64,000 bases of DNA from Fagopyrum homotropicum (taxonomy: Eukaryota; Streptophyta; Magnoliopsida; Caryophyllales; Polygonaceae), in NCBI GenBank assembly GCA_033239125.1, contig BSWB01000002.1:46721001-46785000 (forward strand), given 5' to 3'. Position numbers and translations under genes: made by a program. This document shows, piece after piece, positions 22,573 through 34,042 of this stretch; position 1 is the stretch's first letter, and the number at the start of each line of letters is the position of its first letter. The notes below the pieces were generated by a model. It was given only the letters and a program-made list of their open reading frames with translations. It did no database searches and was not told the DNA's origin.

Positions 22573-25223
22573 CTTCCTCACACACAAGATAGTTTACAAT
22601 GTCGGCATACCATGGTTCACTTCCTCTAGACACTTGGAATAAGCACTCCTTCACCATTTGCAATTGCTCATCCCGGAATGAGTCATCAATCGGGATGTCA
22701 TCTCTTTCAAGCTCCAATGGTGGGATTCTACTAAGGTGATCCGCCACGGAGTTCTCGGATCCCTTCTTGTCCCGGATTTCCAAATCAAACTCTTGAAGAA
22801 GAAGGATCCACCGAATCAACCTAGGTTTGGCATCCTTTTTGGTAAGTAGATAACGGATCGCAGCATGATCCGTATACACAATGACCTTCACTCCAACAAG
22901 ATATGAGCGGAACTTCTCAAATGCATACACAACCGCTAGCAACTCCTTCTCGGTGGTAGCATAATTGAGTTGGGCATCATCTAGCGTCTTGCTAGCATAA
23001 TAAATAGCATGTGTGCGCCCATCTTTCCTTTGCCCTAAAACAGCCCCAACGGCTACATCACTTGCATCATACATGATCTCAAACGGTAAACTCCAATCCG
23101 GAGGTTGCATGATGGGTGTGGAGATCAAGGCGTTCTTCAACCTACAAAAAGCCTCAAGGCAATCCTTGGAGAAAACAAACTCAACATCTTTCATTAGTAG
23201 GTTAGTAAGAGGCTTAGAAATTTTAGAGAAGTCTTTAATAAACCTCCGGTAAAAACCGGCATGCCCTAAGAAACTCCTTACCCCTTTCACCGAGGTAGGT
23301 GGTGGCAACTTCTCTATTGTTTCGATCTTGGCCCTATCAACCTCAATGCCACGGTTAGACACCAAGTGTCCTAACACAATACCTTCACTTACCATGAAGT
23401 GACATTTTTCCCAATTCAAGACAAGATTTGTCTCCTCACATCTCTTAAGTACTAATGACAAGTTAGCCAAGCAATTATCAAAGGAAGAACCATAAACAGA
23501 AAAATCATCCATAAACACTTCCATGATGTTTTCAACGTATTCCGAAAAGATAGCCATCATACACCTTTGGAAGGTGGTGGGTGCATTACACAACCCAAAT
23601 GGCATCCTCCTATATGCAAAAGTTCCCCATGGACATGTAAAGGTAGTTTTCTCTTGGTCATCGGGGTGGATAGGGATTTGGAAGAATCCGCTATAGCCAT
23701 CTAAGTAGCAAAAGTGAGAATGTTGAGCTAACCTCTCTAGCATTTGGTCAATGAAAGGAAGAGGGAAGTGATCTTTCCTAGAGGCCATGTTCAATTTCCT
23801 ATAGTCAATGCACATCCTCCATCCCGTAACCGTCCTAGTTGGGATTAGTTCATTGTTCTCATTAGTCACTACAGTCATCCCACCTTTCTTAGAAACTACA
23901 TGAACGGGACTAACCCAATTACTATCCGAGATAGGGTAGATAATTCCCGTATCTAGCAACTTAATGATCTCTTTCTTAACCACCTCTTTCATTATAGGAT
24001 TCAATCTTCTTTGATGTTCAATAGAGGGTTTATGGTTATCTTCCATCAATATCTTATGCATGCACAAAGAGGGTTTTATGCCAACTAAATCATCAATGGT
24101 ATAGCCAATGGCTTTCCTATGCAATCTTAGCTCATGCAACAACTTAGCAAGTTCATCATCATTCAAGCATGCATTCACAATCTTGTTGCAAAGTGCAAGC
24201 GGTATGATGCTCACACTTGCCCCAAGATCACAAAGGGCTTCATACTTCACCTCTCCTACGCCAATTGGGACACAAAAGGAACCCGGATCTCTTAGCTTAG
24301 GAGGCATCTCCTCCTTCATTGTTTGGATTAATTCTGAGGACCTCTTTGTCATTCTTATCTCCCCATACTCCTCCAACTTTCTTTTGTTGGAGAGTATCTC
24401 CTTCAAGAACTTGCCATATGCCGGCATACCTAAGATAGCATCCATGAACGGAATGTTAATATGCAATTTAGACATAAGTTCAAGGAATTTACCAAAGTGA
24501 TTGTCTAAACGAGCCCTTGCTCGTGATTGAGGGAACGGTAGTGGTGGCTTGTATGGAGGCGGTGCCACATAAGTTGGCTCAACATCCTTGCCCTTGCCTC
24601 CATCTTCTTGCACTATCTCTTCCTCTACCACTACTTGCTTTCCCTTAGCATTTTCCTTGGGCAAAGGATCCTTCATACTCAACCCACTCCTCGTTGTAAT
24701 GGCCAACACTTGGCCTCTTGGGTTGTCTTCGGTCCTTCCGGGAAGCTTTCCCGGATCTCTATGGGCTTCACCCGCCTTTTGGAACACTTGTGCTTCCAAC
24801 ACCTTTTGAGCCTTGGAAATAGAAGTCACCGTGCTCTCAAGACCACTCAACCTTCCAAGCAATTGCTCAAACATCATTTCGGTTCTATCCTTTGGAGGTT
24901 GAGTAAATCTGGGTGGAGGTTCTTGTGAAGCTTTTGGTGGTGGAGTTGTGCTTGTGGAAGCGGGAGGGTTCAAGGCTCCATCCGGGTTAGAGTAGGAAAA
25001 TCCGGGATGGTTATGGTTGGGCCGGTAATTGTTAAATTGCCGGTTGTTGTTGAAGTTCCTTGGGCCTTGGTAGTTGTTATAATTGCCCCTTCCCATGTAG
25101 TTCACATCTTCCTCCTTGGAAGATAAGTTAGCTTGCACTTACATTTGAGGGGTTGCTTGGTTCTTCAAAGTTGTAGCACACAACTCCCTCAAAGACTTTA
25201 GCTCGTTGTTGATGGCGTCAAGC
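22573..25223 (-). pseudogene. Element C gag end, protease remnant, reverse transcriptase and RNase H
   Basis: Continuation of gag-pol on the minus strand after element D. A stop, TAA at 25139-25141, replaces an expected CAA. Below it the frame is open for about 850 codons. A glycine/asparagine-rich gag tail comes first. Then the protease site DLGASVSIIP (about residue 305) is reached, but the frame jumps straight into the RT linker, without the flap and ILGRPFL part seen in element A (48430-48520): an in-frame deletion. RT follows with FRQIPIHP-like and FMDDF catalytic motifs (about residue 540), then RNase H (YDASDVAVGAVL, TTEKELLAVVYA, YTDHAA) and the linker to integrase, cut by solo LTR E. 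RT and RNase H look complete. Confidence 0.9.
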
Positions 25224-25228
25224 TTGAA

Positions 25229-26062
25229 TGATGCGCCCTTGACCCCTATGTCCCAAGACGAGGAAGACGAGGCACTTCGGGTTCGCTCCGATGGACCGCT
25301 CACCCGTTCCCGTGCTAAAGCAATCGCTCAAGCTACCGGCTCCATCATTAGCCGCACCGTTGCTTGTCACGGACCCATTGGTTGCAAACCGTGTCTCTAC
25401 GCCACTATGACTTGAAGCTTGGCAAGCCGGCACCGTTCCGGCGTATTTTCCGCATTTTCCATAATTTAGCGTTTTGTAATAATAAGTCTTTTTATTTTCT
25501 GAATATTAATTTCCGGAACTTTATTTCCGGGTATTAATTTTCCGAATTTAAGATTAGACTTTTGGTTTCGGAATTTAATTCGGAAACTTAATTCCGAACT
25601 TAAATTCTCAACCTTTCATATTTTTAGGTGTTTCATTTCCGGAACTTAAATTCCGACTTTATTTCCGTCATTTAATTTCCGACTCTTTGTATGGCCTTCA
25701 TCCACTATATAAGGGGATGCTTGGCTCATTTGTAAAGCATGTTCAATTTGATTAAGTAATGAGAAGTATTTTCCTCCTACTTACTTGAGCATCAATCTCT
25801 CTTCCAATCCTCTCAAAGTTCTTCTTTTGGATCTTCGATCCAAACTCAACCATATTCGAGGGTTCTTCAAGAACCAACTCAACCGACCCACTTCAAGGTT
25901 TGATCGATCAATCTAGATCGACTCAATCATACAAACTTCCGCCTCCATCTCTAAGCTTCCGCAACCCATCTTCAATTGCATTCGCACTTCAACTAAGGAG
26001 TAGTTGAGCTTCAGCTTGATCTAGATCCGGAATACTTCATTGACGTGTCCAAGGACGCATCA
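25229..26062 (+). repeat. 5' LTR of element D
   Basis: Has a TATA box (tatataagg, 25705-25713) and, near its start, the same coding tail as the 3' LTR, here out of context. Multiple ttccggaa-type words lie at about 25500-25680, upstream of the TATA box. Confidence 0.9.
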
Positions 26063-26065
26063 AAT

Positions 26066-26077
26066 TGGTATCAGAGC
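26066..26077 (+). promoter_or_regulatory. Primer binding site of element D (tRNA-Met type)
   Basis: TGGTATCAGAGC, three bases after the LTR end; complementary to the 3' end of plant initiator tRNA-Met. Confidence 0.9.
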
Positions 26078-26827
26078 AAAGGGATCTAAGCTAAGTTATC
26101 TTTACTCTTGTTTTTGTGCGTTATTATATTCATCCTTTTTGCCTTTTGTTCATCACCATCTTCATCTTGTTCTTCGCATCTTCATCCACGTTCTTGACAA
26201 TTTTTTTTTTCTCGATCCATTTTGCAAAGCAAATTTAGGAGATTTTTGGTTTGCCATCAAACCATTAATCAACAAAACATTTTTCCTTACCCAATCCGAC
26301 ATTTTTGTTAATCAATTTCACCATTTTCTTGGAATTTTTTGTTGACAAAATCGGATATCACGCCTTTTGATATTCCAAAAACCAAAAACAAAGCAAAAAC
26401 TCTTCAAAAAACGGATTTGTTTCAAAGAAAAGTGGATTCATCTCTTGCATTCCAAAGGTTGCATTCAAAAGTTTCAAAAAGAAACAATTCCACAAAAACA
26501 AAAGTAAAAGACGTCCGGCAAACCGGTCCATTCGAAAAATCGGATTTTTGAAAAGGTCAAAGACCAAAGCAAGTAAAACTTGCCGATAAACAATCCGTCC
26601 ATTTCCTATCTCTCCATTTTCTTACAAGTTGCAAAGTTTCTCTTGAATTTGTGTGCATTTTGGTTCAAATTTGTTGGATTTGCCTTCCTTGCCTAACCGC
26701 CAAACGGCTTTCCCAAAGGTAGAACCCTAACGCACTTGAACTTGGGTAACGTTGACTTATCTTGTCACCTTGCTCATTTGATTGCTTGCAATTTGTGTCC
26801 AATCTTGGAGTTATGACTAACGTCACG
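26078..26827 (+). other. Element D leader
   Basis: Non-coding stretch between primer site and gag, T- and A-rich. Small frames here have no family signal. Confidence 0.5.
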
Positions 26828-28735
26828 ATGGAAAATTCTCAGGAATCTAGTGAAAGGCAAGAGCTCGCTACTTTGACCGAAGAAAATGCCTCCCTTAGGC
26901 AAGAACTTGAAGCATTGAAGGCCCAAATGCTTACCCTTACGACCGCCCCACCGAATCCAAATGGAACCTTGGTCGATGCTTCCACATCCGATGGACGTCG
27001 CAAAGGCAAAGGTATATTGGGAGCCGAACCATCTAACGGTCGACAGCTTGCCTCCGTCATTGAAAACCACGGGACCTCCCAAAATGACGGTCATGAGTCC
27101 CACAATGAAGGTGACGAGAATCCTGACCCTTCTCCAAATGATTTTTTATATGTTGACACGGAGAATCGGCACAAATGCTATGAGCACAACCGACGTAAGT
27201 ATGGCACTTCCCCTCCTCCATCTAGTGCCCAACGCACCAACCGTCCCTCCCGGATTGATGACCGGTACCATCATCAAACAAATGACCGCTCTCAACGTCC
27301 CGAGAATGATCGGTCCGGACAACGCCGCCAACGGCATAGCCGGCAACCGATGTATCATGATTATGAAGAGTATGATGAACGAGATGACTTTGACGAGTTC
27401 TCCGATAATGAGTCGGACTTGGAACGGGTGGCACATGTCCGTCCATGGCACCCACCCATCCGAGAGCCTTTTAAGAACCAGGATCGAGGAGACGAATGGT
27501 TGCCTCCTCCTAACCCACCAAGACGTGCCCCACCTAATCATGGGCGCCAACGGCATAACGATGGCCACCGGCGAGCCCATCACGAAGAGGCATACATGGC
27601 ACCGCCTCGACCGGATCCCTACCGAGCTCGTAGGGAAGGTAAGGTTAAATTTCCGGTATTTTATGGTGAATATGATCCTTGTGCGTTTTTTGATTGGGCA
27701 CAGGATATGAAAAGAGCTCTCAAGCATTGCCATTATGAAGAGTACGAGAAAATCGAAGCGGCGACACTTTACTTTGAAGGTGATGCAAAATCTTGGTGGA
27801 ACCGGTACGAGACCAACCGTGAGAACCGAGGATGGGCACCGGTTGCGACATTTGATCAATTGATCTATGTCATGACTAAGAAGTACGTGCCCGACGACTT
27901 CAAAAACGACATGCGGTTGCAAATTGCCGAATTCCAACAAGGAAGCCTTACTCCGGTGGCTTACTTAGCCAAGCTGGAGGACATGCATATGAAGGCCGGC
28001 ATCTCGGCCTCCGCCTCTGCCCTTCGAACCAAATTCATGAGCGGTCTTAATCCATCAATTCGGCGGCCTCTCGAGATTGTCCCATACAAGGACTTAGCAG
28101 CCTTATGCCATGCCGCCATGAAACTTCACAAGCAATAACTCGACACGCCTCGATACTCAAGGTATAATTCTTCCAATAGTCAATACTCTTATACCACTAA
28201 TTCTCATTTTCGAGATGTTTCTAGTCCCCAAGATTCCGGAGCCGCTAAAGGATCACCACGGATGAGTCAACCCACCCGGCAAGCGGCTACCGAGAAACCA
28301 CCATACCGTGGCACCGTTGCTCCACCACAAATGCCTCCGGGCCGACCCCAACAAGGATCTCAAACGGTGGCCCGCCCAAGAGAACCCGTGTGTTTCGAAT
28401 GTAGCGGGTTTGGTCATGTCCAACGTGATTGCCCGAACACCAAGCGGGTGATGTTTGCCAACCCATCATATGACGATGGCGAAGAGGATTATAATGGTGA
28501 TATCCTCTTGGAAGATGACCAAGATGCCGACCCATACTATGGCATGGAGCCATGCGACGACCAACTTGCTTGCGGTCCGGCACAACCAGGTAAGTTTGCT
28601 CTAGTCTCTCGTCGTATTTTGGCTATCAAAGAGCATCTCCCTATTGACCAACGCGAGAATCTCTTCCACTCTCGTTGCTTGGTCAATAACACTAGTCTCT
28701 CTCTAATCATCGATGGGGTTCGTGTTGTAATATTG
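26828..28735 (+). pseudogene. Element D gag, CCHC knuckle and start of protease
   Basis: Start chosen at ATG 26828 (MENSQESSER...), just before a coiled-coil stretch; ATGs at 26762 and 26813 are in frame. Gag core is the part reading KVKFPVFYGEYDPCAFFDW to the end of the first open segment. TAA at 28136-28138 stands where CAA is expected; beyond it the same frame holds the knuckle CFECSGFGHVQRDCP (near 28390-28435). The frame then enters protease (RCLVNNTSLSLIIDG) and is lost at the catalytic site: one G is missing from the run at 28715-28718, so the DGGS-like turn becomes DGVR and the frame stops soon after. Gag would form the cytoplasmic particle; knuckle and protease cannot be made from this copy without stop read-through and frame correction. 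Confidence 0.85.
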
Positions 28736-31700
28736 TCAACGAAAAAGTGGTGAAACACTTTAAGTTGCCTACAACCCCCCACCCACAACCTTACGGACTC
28801 CAATGGATTTCCGATAAGGCAAGTGACACCGTCACACAACAAGCGTGGGTGACGTTTTCTATTGGCACCTATGTTGATAAGGTCCTTTGTGATGTTATCA
28901 AAATGGACGCCACACATGTATTGTTGGGACGACCATGACAATTTGACCGTAAAACTTTTCATGATGGTTATCTCAACCGGTACATGTTCCAATATAATGG
29001 AAAACGGATCACACTTTTGCCTATGACTCCACAGGAAATTTTAGTTGACTATGCAGAACGAAAGAGGCAACAAGTGATTGATGACACCACTAAACCGTTG
29101 GCCAAATCGAACCCTCCTCGCCTCTCTCCCGATGTTGTGGATGTTCATACTTCCGGTTCCCGTAATTCCGGCCCTAAGGATAATGCTACCGAAGCAAGAG
29201 GTAGTAAAAGCATTGTCCCAATACATGCACCTCCGGTTCCTACCATTCAAGGGCGATGTGAGCCCCGAATTCTTTTGGCCCGACGACATGACTTGACACC
29301 GGTCATGGAAGGTAAGTTTCCTTGTTTCTTACTTGTCCCTTTTTGTTTATCCATTTCCCATGACCCTAGTAATGTGCCACACGAGGTGTCCTTGTTGTTG
29401 TCCGAATTTTAGGACATCTTAACCGACAAACTACCACCCGGCTTGCCACCAATCCGAGGAATTGAGCACCAAATCGATTTGGTGCCCGGCGCGTCTTTGC
29501 CCAACCGTGCCGCTTACCGTTCAAGTCCGGAAGAGAGTAAGGAGCTACAACACCAAATCCAAGAGCTCCTAGACCGGGGATATGTTCATGAGTCTTTGTC
29601 CCCATGTGCCGTGCTGGTCATACTTGTGCCCAAGAAAGACGGATCTTGGCGGATGTGCGTCGATTGCCGAGCCATCAATCAAATTACCGTCAAGTACCGC
29701 CATCCGATCCCGCGCCTCGATGATATGTTGGACGAGCTCCATGGCGCCACCATATTCTCAAAGATCGATCTCCGGAGCGGATACCATCAAATCCGCATGG
29801 CCGAAGGTGATGAATGGAAGACGGCTTTCAAGACGAAGCATGGCCTCTACGAGTGGCTTGTCATGCCATTTGGCCTCTCCTACGCACCATCCACCTTCAT
29901 GCGCCTTATGAATCACGTCTTGCGCAAATTTTTGGGTATTTTCGTTGTTGTCTATTTCGATGATATCTTAGTCTTTAGCAAGTCTTTGGATGCCCACATC
30001 GAGCACCTTCGTCAAGTGCTCGAGTGCCTTAGACAAGAGCAATTATATGTCAATTTGGAGAAATGTGTCTTTTGCTCGGACACCACAATTTTTCTTGGCT
30101 ATGTCATGTCTAAGGATGGACTACGAGAGGACGAATCAAAAGTTCGTGCCATTCGGGAGTGGCCTACTCCTACCACGGCCACCATGGTTCGTGCCTTTCT
30201 TGGTTTAGTGGGTTTCTATCGACGCTTTGTCAAGGACTTTAGCTCGATAGCGGTACCGCTACATGAGCTTACTAATAAAGGTGTCACGTTTGAGTGGCGT
30301 GACACCCATGCTCGAGCATTTGAGTCGCTCAAAGACCGTCTTTGTAATACGCCACTACTCCAACTCCCAAACTTTTCGAAAACTTTCGAGGTGGAGTGTG
30401 ACGCATCTAATGTAGGCATTGGGGGGGTTCTCCTACAAGAGAATCGGCCCATTGCTTATTTTAGCGAAAAACTTTCCGGTCCCTCACTCAACTATCCAAC
30501 TTATGACAAGGAACTATATGCTTTAGTTCGTTGTCTTAAAACATGGCAACACTACTTATGGCCGAAGGAGTTCGTGATTCATTCGGATCATGCGGCTCTT
30601 TCGTATCTCAAGGGTCAAACTACCTTGAGTCAGCGCCATGCGAGTTGGGTAGAGTTTCTTGAGACCTTTCTTTATGTCATTCGACATAAGAAAGGTAAAG
30701 AGAATGTGGTAGCCGACGCCCTTTCTCGCCGATATATCCTTCTTGTGCATATGGACGCCAAGATCCATGGCTTTGCTCTTATCAAAGAGTTATATGCCAC
30801 GGATCTTGACTTCAGGGATATATTTGCTCAATGCCTTGACCTCCGAGAGCATGAGTCTTTCTTTATTAACGATGACTACTTATTCCGTGCGGGCAAACTT
30901 TGTATCCCGCGCTCGAGTATTCGTCATTTGTTGATAAAGGAGGCCCATGAGGGTCGTGGTCACTTCGGTGCTACCAAGACTCTCGCCGCTCTACAAGAGC
31001 ACTTCTTTTGGCCCCGTATGCGCAAGCATGTGACACGGTTTTGCACAAGTTGCATCACATGTCACCATGCAAAATCGCGCCAAGGTCCGGATGGATTGTA
31101 TTCTCCTTTGCCTATACCAATGGGACCTTGGGAGGATCTTTCTATGGACTTTGTGGTTGGCCTACCCATGTCAAAACGAGGCAAAGACTCCATTTTCGTG
31201 GTAGTCGATCGTTTTTCGAAAATGACACATTTTATTGCATGTAAGAGCACACAAAATGCTAGTGAAGTAGCCACCCTTTTCTTTGACAATGTTGTGCGCT
31301 TACATGGAATACCGCGTTCCATCCTTAGTGATCGGGACATAAAGTTTGTGAGCCATTTTTGGAGAACCTTATGGGGAAAACTTGGAACCAACTTGTTGTT
31401 CTCAAGTAGCTATCATCCCCAAACCGATGGTCAAACGGAGGTGACCAATCGGACTCTAGGCGCTCTACTTAGAGCGACCCTTAGGAACAACCCACGCAAG
31501 TGGGAGGACTTACTTTCTATTGTGGAGTTTTCTTATAACAGGTCTCGACACTCGGCAACAAAGCTTTCACCCTTTGAAGTTGTCTACGGCCTTTATCCAC
31601 ACACCCCGATCGACTTCACTCCGCGTCCACTAAAAGACGGAGAACACATTACCGGAGCAAGTCGTGCCGCTCACATCATTGAGCTTCATGAGCGGACTAG

Positions 31701-32208
31701 GACACAACTCCAACGGCGTGCCGATCAACTTGCCACACAACGCAACAAAGGGCGCCATCCAATGTCGTTCGAGCCCGGTGATCTTGTTTGGCTCCACTTA
31801 AGGAAGGAGCGTTTTCCATCCCGCCGCAAAGGCAAGCTCTCGGACCGCGGTGATGGACCATTCCGCATCTTATCCCGCCATGGCCCGAATGCTTACAAGT
31901 TGGAGCTTCCGGACGACTATGGCGTGCACCCGACGTTCAATGTCAAGGACCTTGCACCATACATTGAGCCCCTATTTGACGAAGGTGAAACGGGGACGTT
32001 TCACATCCAAGATGGGGGGACTGATGCGCCCTTGACCCCTATGTCCCAAGACGAGGAAGACAAGGCACTTCGGGTTCGCTCCGATGGACCGCTCACCCAT
32101 TCCCGTGCTAAAGCAATTGCTCAAGCTACCGGCTCCATCATTAGCCGCACCATTTCTTGTCACGGACCCATTGGTTGCAAACCGTGTCTCTACGCCACTA
32201 TGACTTGA
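28736..32208 (+). pseudogene. Element D pol: protease end, RT, RNase H, integrase
   Basis: Continues gag-pol in the +1 frame. It is interrupted by TGA at 28936-28938 (TGG expected in the RPWQFDR motif) and TAG at 29410-29412, then open for about 920 codons. RT has DGSWRMCVDCRAIN and the catalytic YFDDILVF (near 29955). RNase H follows with VECDASNVGIGGVL and HSDHAALSYL. Integrase has the HHCC domain (30945-31065), MDFVVG, LSDRDIKF and the Glu of DGQTEVTNR, all catalytic residues present, then GPFRILSRHGPNAY. The last 62 codons lie in the 3' LTR and end GPIGCKPCLYATMT; stop at 32206-32208. RT-RH-IN is the best preserved enzyme set here, but the upstream lesions probably block its production. 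Confidence 0.9.
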
Positions 32209-32859
32209 AGCTTGTCAAGCCGGCACCGTTCCGGCGCATTTTCTGCATTTTCCATAATTTAGCGTTTTGTAATAATAAGTCTTTTTATTTTCGGAATATT
32301 AATTTCCGGGACTTTATTTCCGGGTATTAATTTTCCGAATTTAAGATTAGACTTTTGGTTTCGGAATTTAATTCGGAAACTTAATTCCGAACTTAAATTC
32401 TCAACCTTTCATATTTTTAGGTGTTTCATTTCCAGAACTTAAATTCCGACTTTATTTCCGTCATTTAATTTCCAACTCTTTGTATGGCCTTCATCCACTA
32501 TATAAGGGGATGCTTGGCTCATTTGTAAAGCATGTTCAATTTGATTAAGTAATGAGAAGTATTTTCCTCCTACTCACTTGAGCATCAATCTCTCTTCCAA
32601 TCCTCTCAAAGTTCTTCTTTTGGATCTTCGATCCAAACTCAACCATATTCGAGGGTTCTTCAAGAACCAACTCAACCGACCCACTTCAAGGTTTGATCGA
32701 TCAATCTAGATCGACTCAATCATACAAACTTCTGCCTCCATCTTTAAGCTTCCGCAACCCATGCATCTTCAATTGCATTCGCACTTCAACTAAGGAGTAG
32801 TTGAGCTTCAGCTTGATCTAGATCCGGAATACTTCATTGACGTGTCCAAGGACGCATCA
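32022..32859 (+). repeat. 3' LTR of element D (encodes the C-terminus of pol)
   Basis: Preceded by purine tract gatgggggga. The first 187 bp are coding for the pol tail, so this LTR evolves under both coding and promoter constraints. TATA near 32500 (ctatataagg). Confidence 0.9.
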
Positions 32860-32864
32860 TTGAA

Positions 32865-33943
32865 ATTGCTCATGGTGACTTCACTCACCTCATATGCTCC
32901 CGCCTTTCTCCCTTCACTCTTCCTATGGGAGTATTTCTCAATCACTAGAGCTTGTTTCTCCACAAACTCCCAAGCATCATCTACATTCTTCTCCATGAAA
33001 GTCCCACCGGAAAGAGATTGGAGCTTGAATTGGGTATCTTCATCAAGTCCTTTGAAGTAGATCTCCAATAGCTCAATTTTTTGTATACCATGGTGTGGAC
33101 AATCTAGGAGAAGATCCTTGAATCTCTCCCAAGACTTGAACAAGCTCTCTCTATCCTTCATCACGAAGGCATTGATCTTCCCTCTTAACTCGGTAGTCTT
33201 GGAAGGTGGGAAGAACTTAGTCAAAAACTCGGTTGTCATCTCCTCCCAAGTACTAATTCACCCTTGTGGAATAGATTGATATCAAGCCAAGGCTTTATCA
33301 TATCCTTAAGGGAGAAGGAAAAAGCCCTAAGCTTATGGTTGTTGCTCTCCAATCTTGGCGGTCTAAGAGTCTCCATCAAGATCTAATAATTCATCAAGTG
33401 TTGATGAGGAGACTCTCCTTCCATCCCTCCAAATTGATTATGCCGGATCATTTGTAGAACTTGAGGGCGGAGCTCGTCATTGTGGGTTGCGGGATCTCCT
33501 AAGTTCACACCCGGACGGTGTGCTCTTTGTGCCGGATCCATACGTCTCCCTAATGTTTGTGGCTCTTCAATTGCAATGGGCACAACCCTAACATTCGCCG
33601 CCGGCTGCGGTTGTGGTGGAGGAGGTGGAGGTTGTTGGCGATTAAGCTCTCCTTGCACAAGGGCTTGCCTAATCTCATCAATCTCCCTCCTAGTTGCTTC
33701 TTGCCTCTCATTGGCAAGTCTCCTTTCTTCCTCCAAGAGCTCATCTCTTAGCCTAATTTGCTCTAAAGCCTCATCCAACTCAGCTTGGAGATCTCTTCCG
33801 GCCATCTCTTTTCCCTTTCTAATGCTCTTGGATCTAGATCTAAGGGTTTTCTCCGGTTCGGGATCGAAGGGAGCTAAATCCTTGCCACGAGATCTTCGCA
33901 TACACCTAAAGAGTAAGAGATGTCCTGAATAGCAAAGACACAA
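32865..33943 (-). pseudogene. Element C gag, N-terminal and central part
   Basis: Begins near the minus-strand ATG used for MRRSRGKDLAPFDPEPEKTL (about 33901), 120 bp after the primer site. It has a coiled coil (AELDEALEQIRLRDELLEEE), a proline run, and the Athila gag signature (RPGVNLGDPATHNDELRPQV, then HNQFGGMEGESPHQHL). A stop, TAG at 33383-33385, stands where A has GAG. At 33240-33380 there are a further small insertion near agatatgataaag and an altered Trp codon, after which the correct frame returns (MTTEFLTKFFPPSKT to 32865). Element D then interrupts it. At least three lesions, so no gag product is expected. Confidence 0.85.
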
Positions 33944-34018
33944 ACCAAAGAGAGATCAAAAGCAACAAGAAAGATCTACACTATAAACAATCACAAAATA
34001 AACTCAATCTAGACCTAG

Positions 34019-34036
34019 TCCCCGGCAACGGCGCCA
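34019..34036 (-). promoter_or_regulatory. Primer binding site of element C
   Basis: On the minus strand TGGCGCCGTTGCCGGGGA, six bases after the LTR end; the site characteristic of Athila/Tat-group elements. Confidence 0.9.
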
Positions 34037-34042
34037 AAAACT

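Larger units (their letters stand above)
25229..32859 (+). mobile_element. CRM-like chromovirus D, complete element nested in C
   Basis: LTRs at 25229-26062 (834 bp) and 32022-32859 (838 bp) have ends TGATGCGCCC and GACGCATCA. The flanking duplication is TTGAA (25224-25228 and 32860-32864). By eye the LTRs differ at about 15 sites plus one 4-bp indel (about 1.8%). Order: 5' LTR, Met-tRNA-type primer site, gag with CCHC knuckle, protease, RT, RNase H, integrase, purine tract gatgggggga, 3' LTR. The pol frame ends inside the 3' LTR. RT/IN resemble the CRM/Galadriel chromoviruses (EHQIDLVPGASLPNRAAYR). There is no ordinary chromodomain; the tail GPLTHSRAKAI recalls the CR tail of centromeric CRM elements. 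D inserted in opposite orientation to C. Confidence 0.9.

Noticed and set aside
25206..25415. Independent small gene in the 5' LTR of D
   Set aside because: It is the copy of the pol tail that belongs to the 3' LTR; the first codons come from element C sequence.
27146..27940. 264-codon minus-strand frame inside element D gag
   Set aside because: It lies opposite the gag frame, has no family signal and is a composition shadow of a GC-moderate coding strand.
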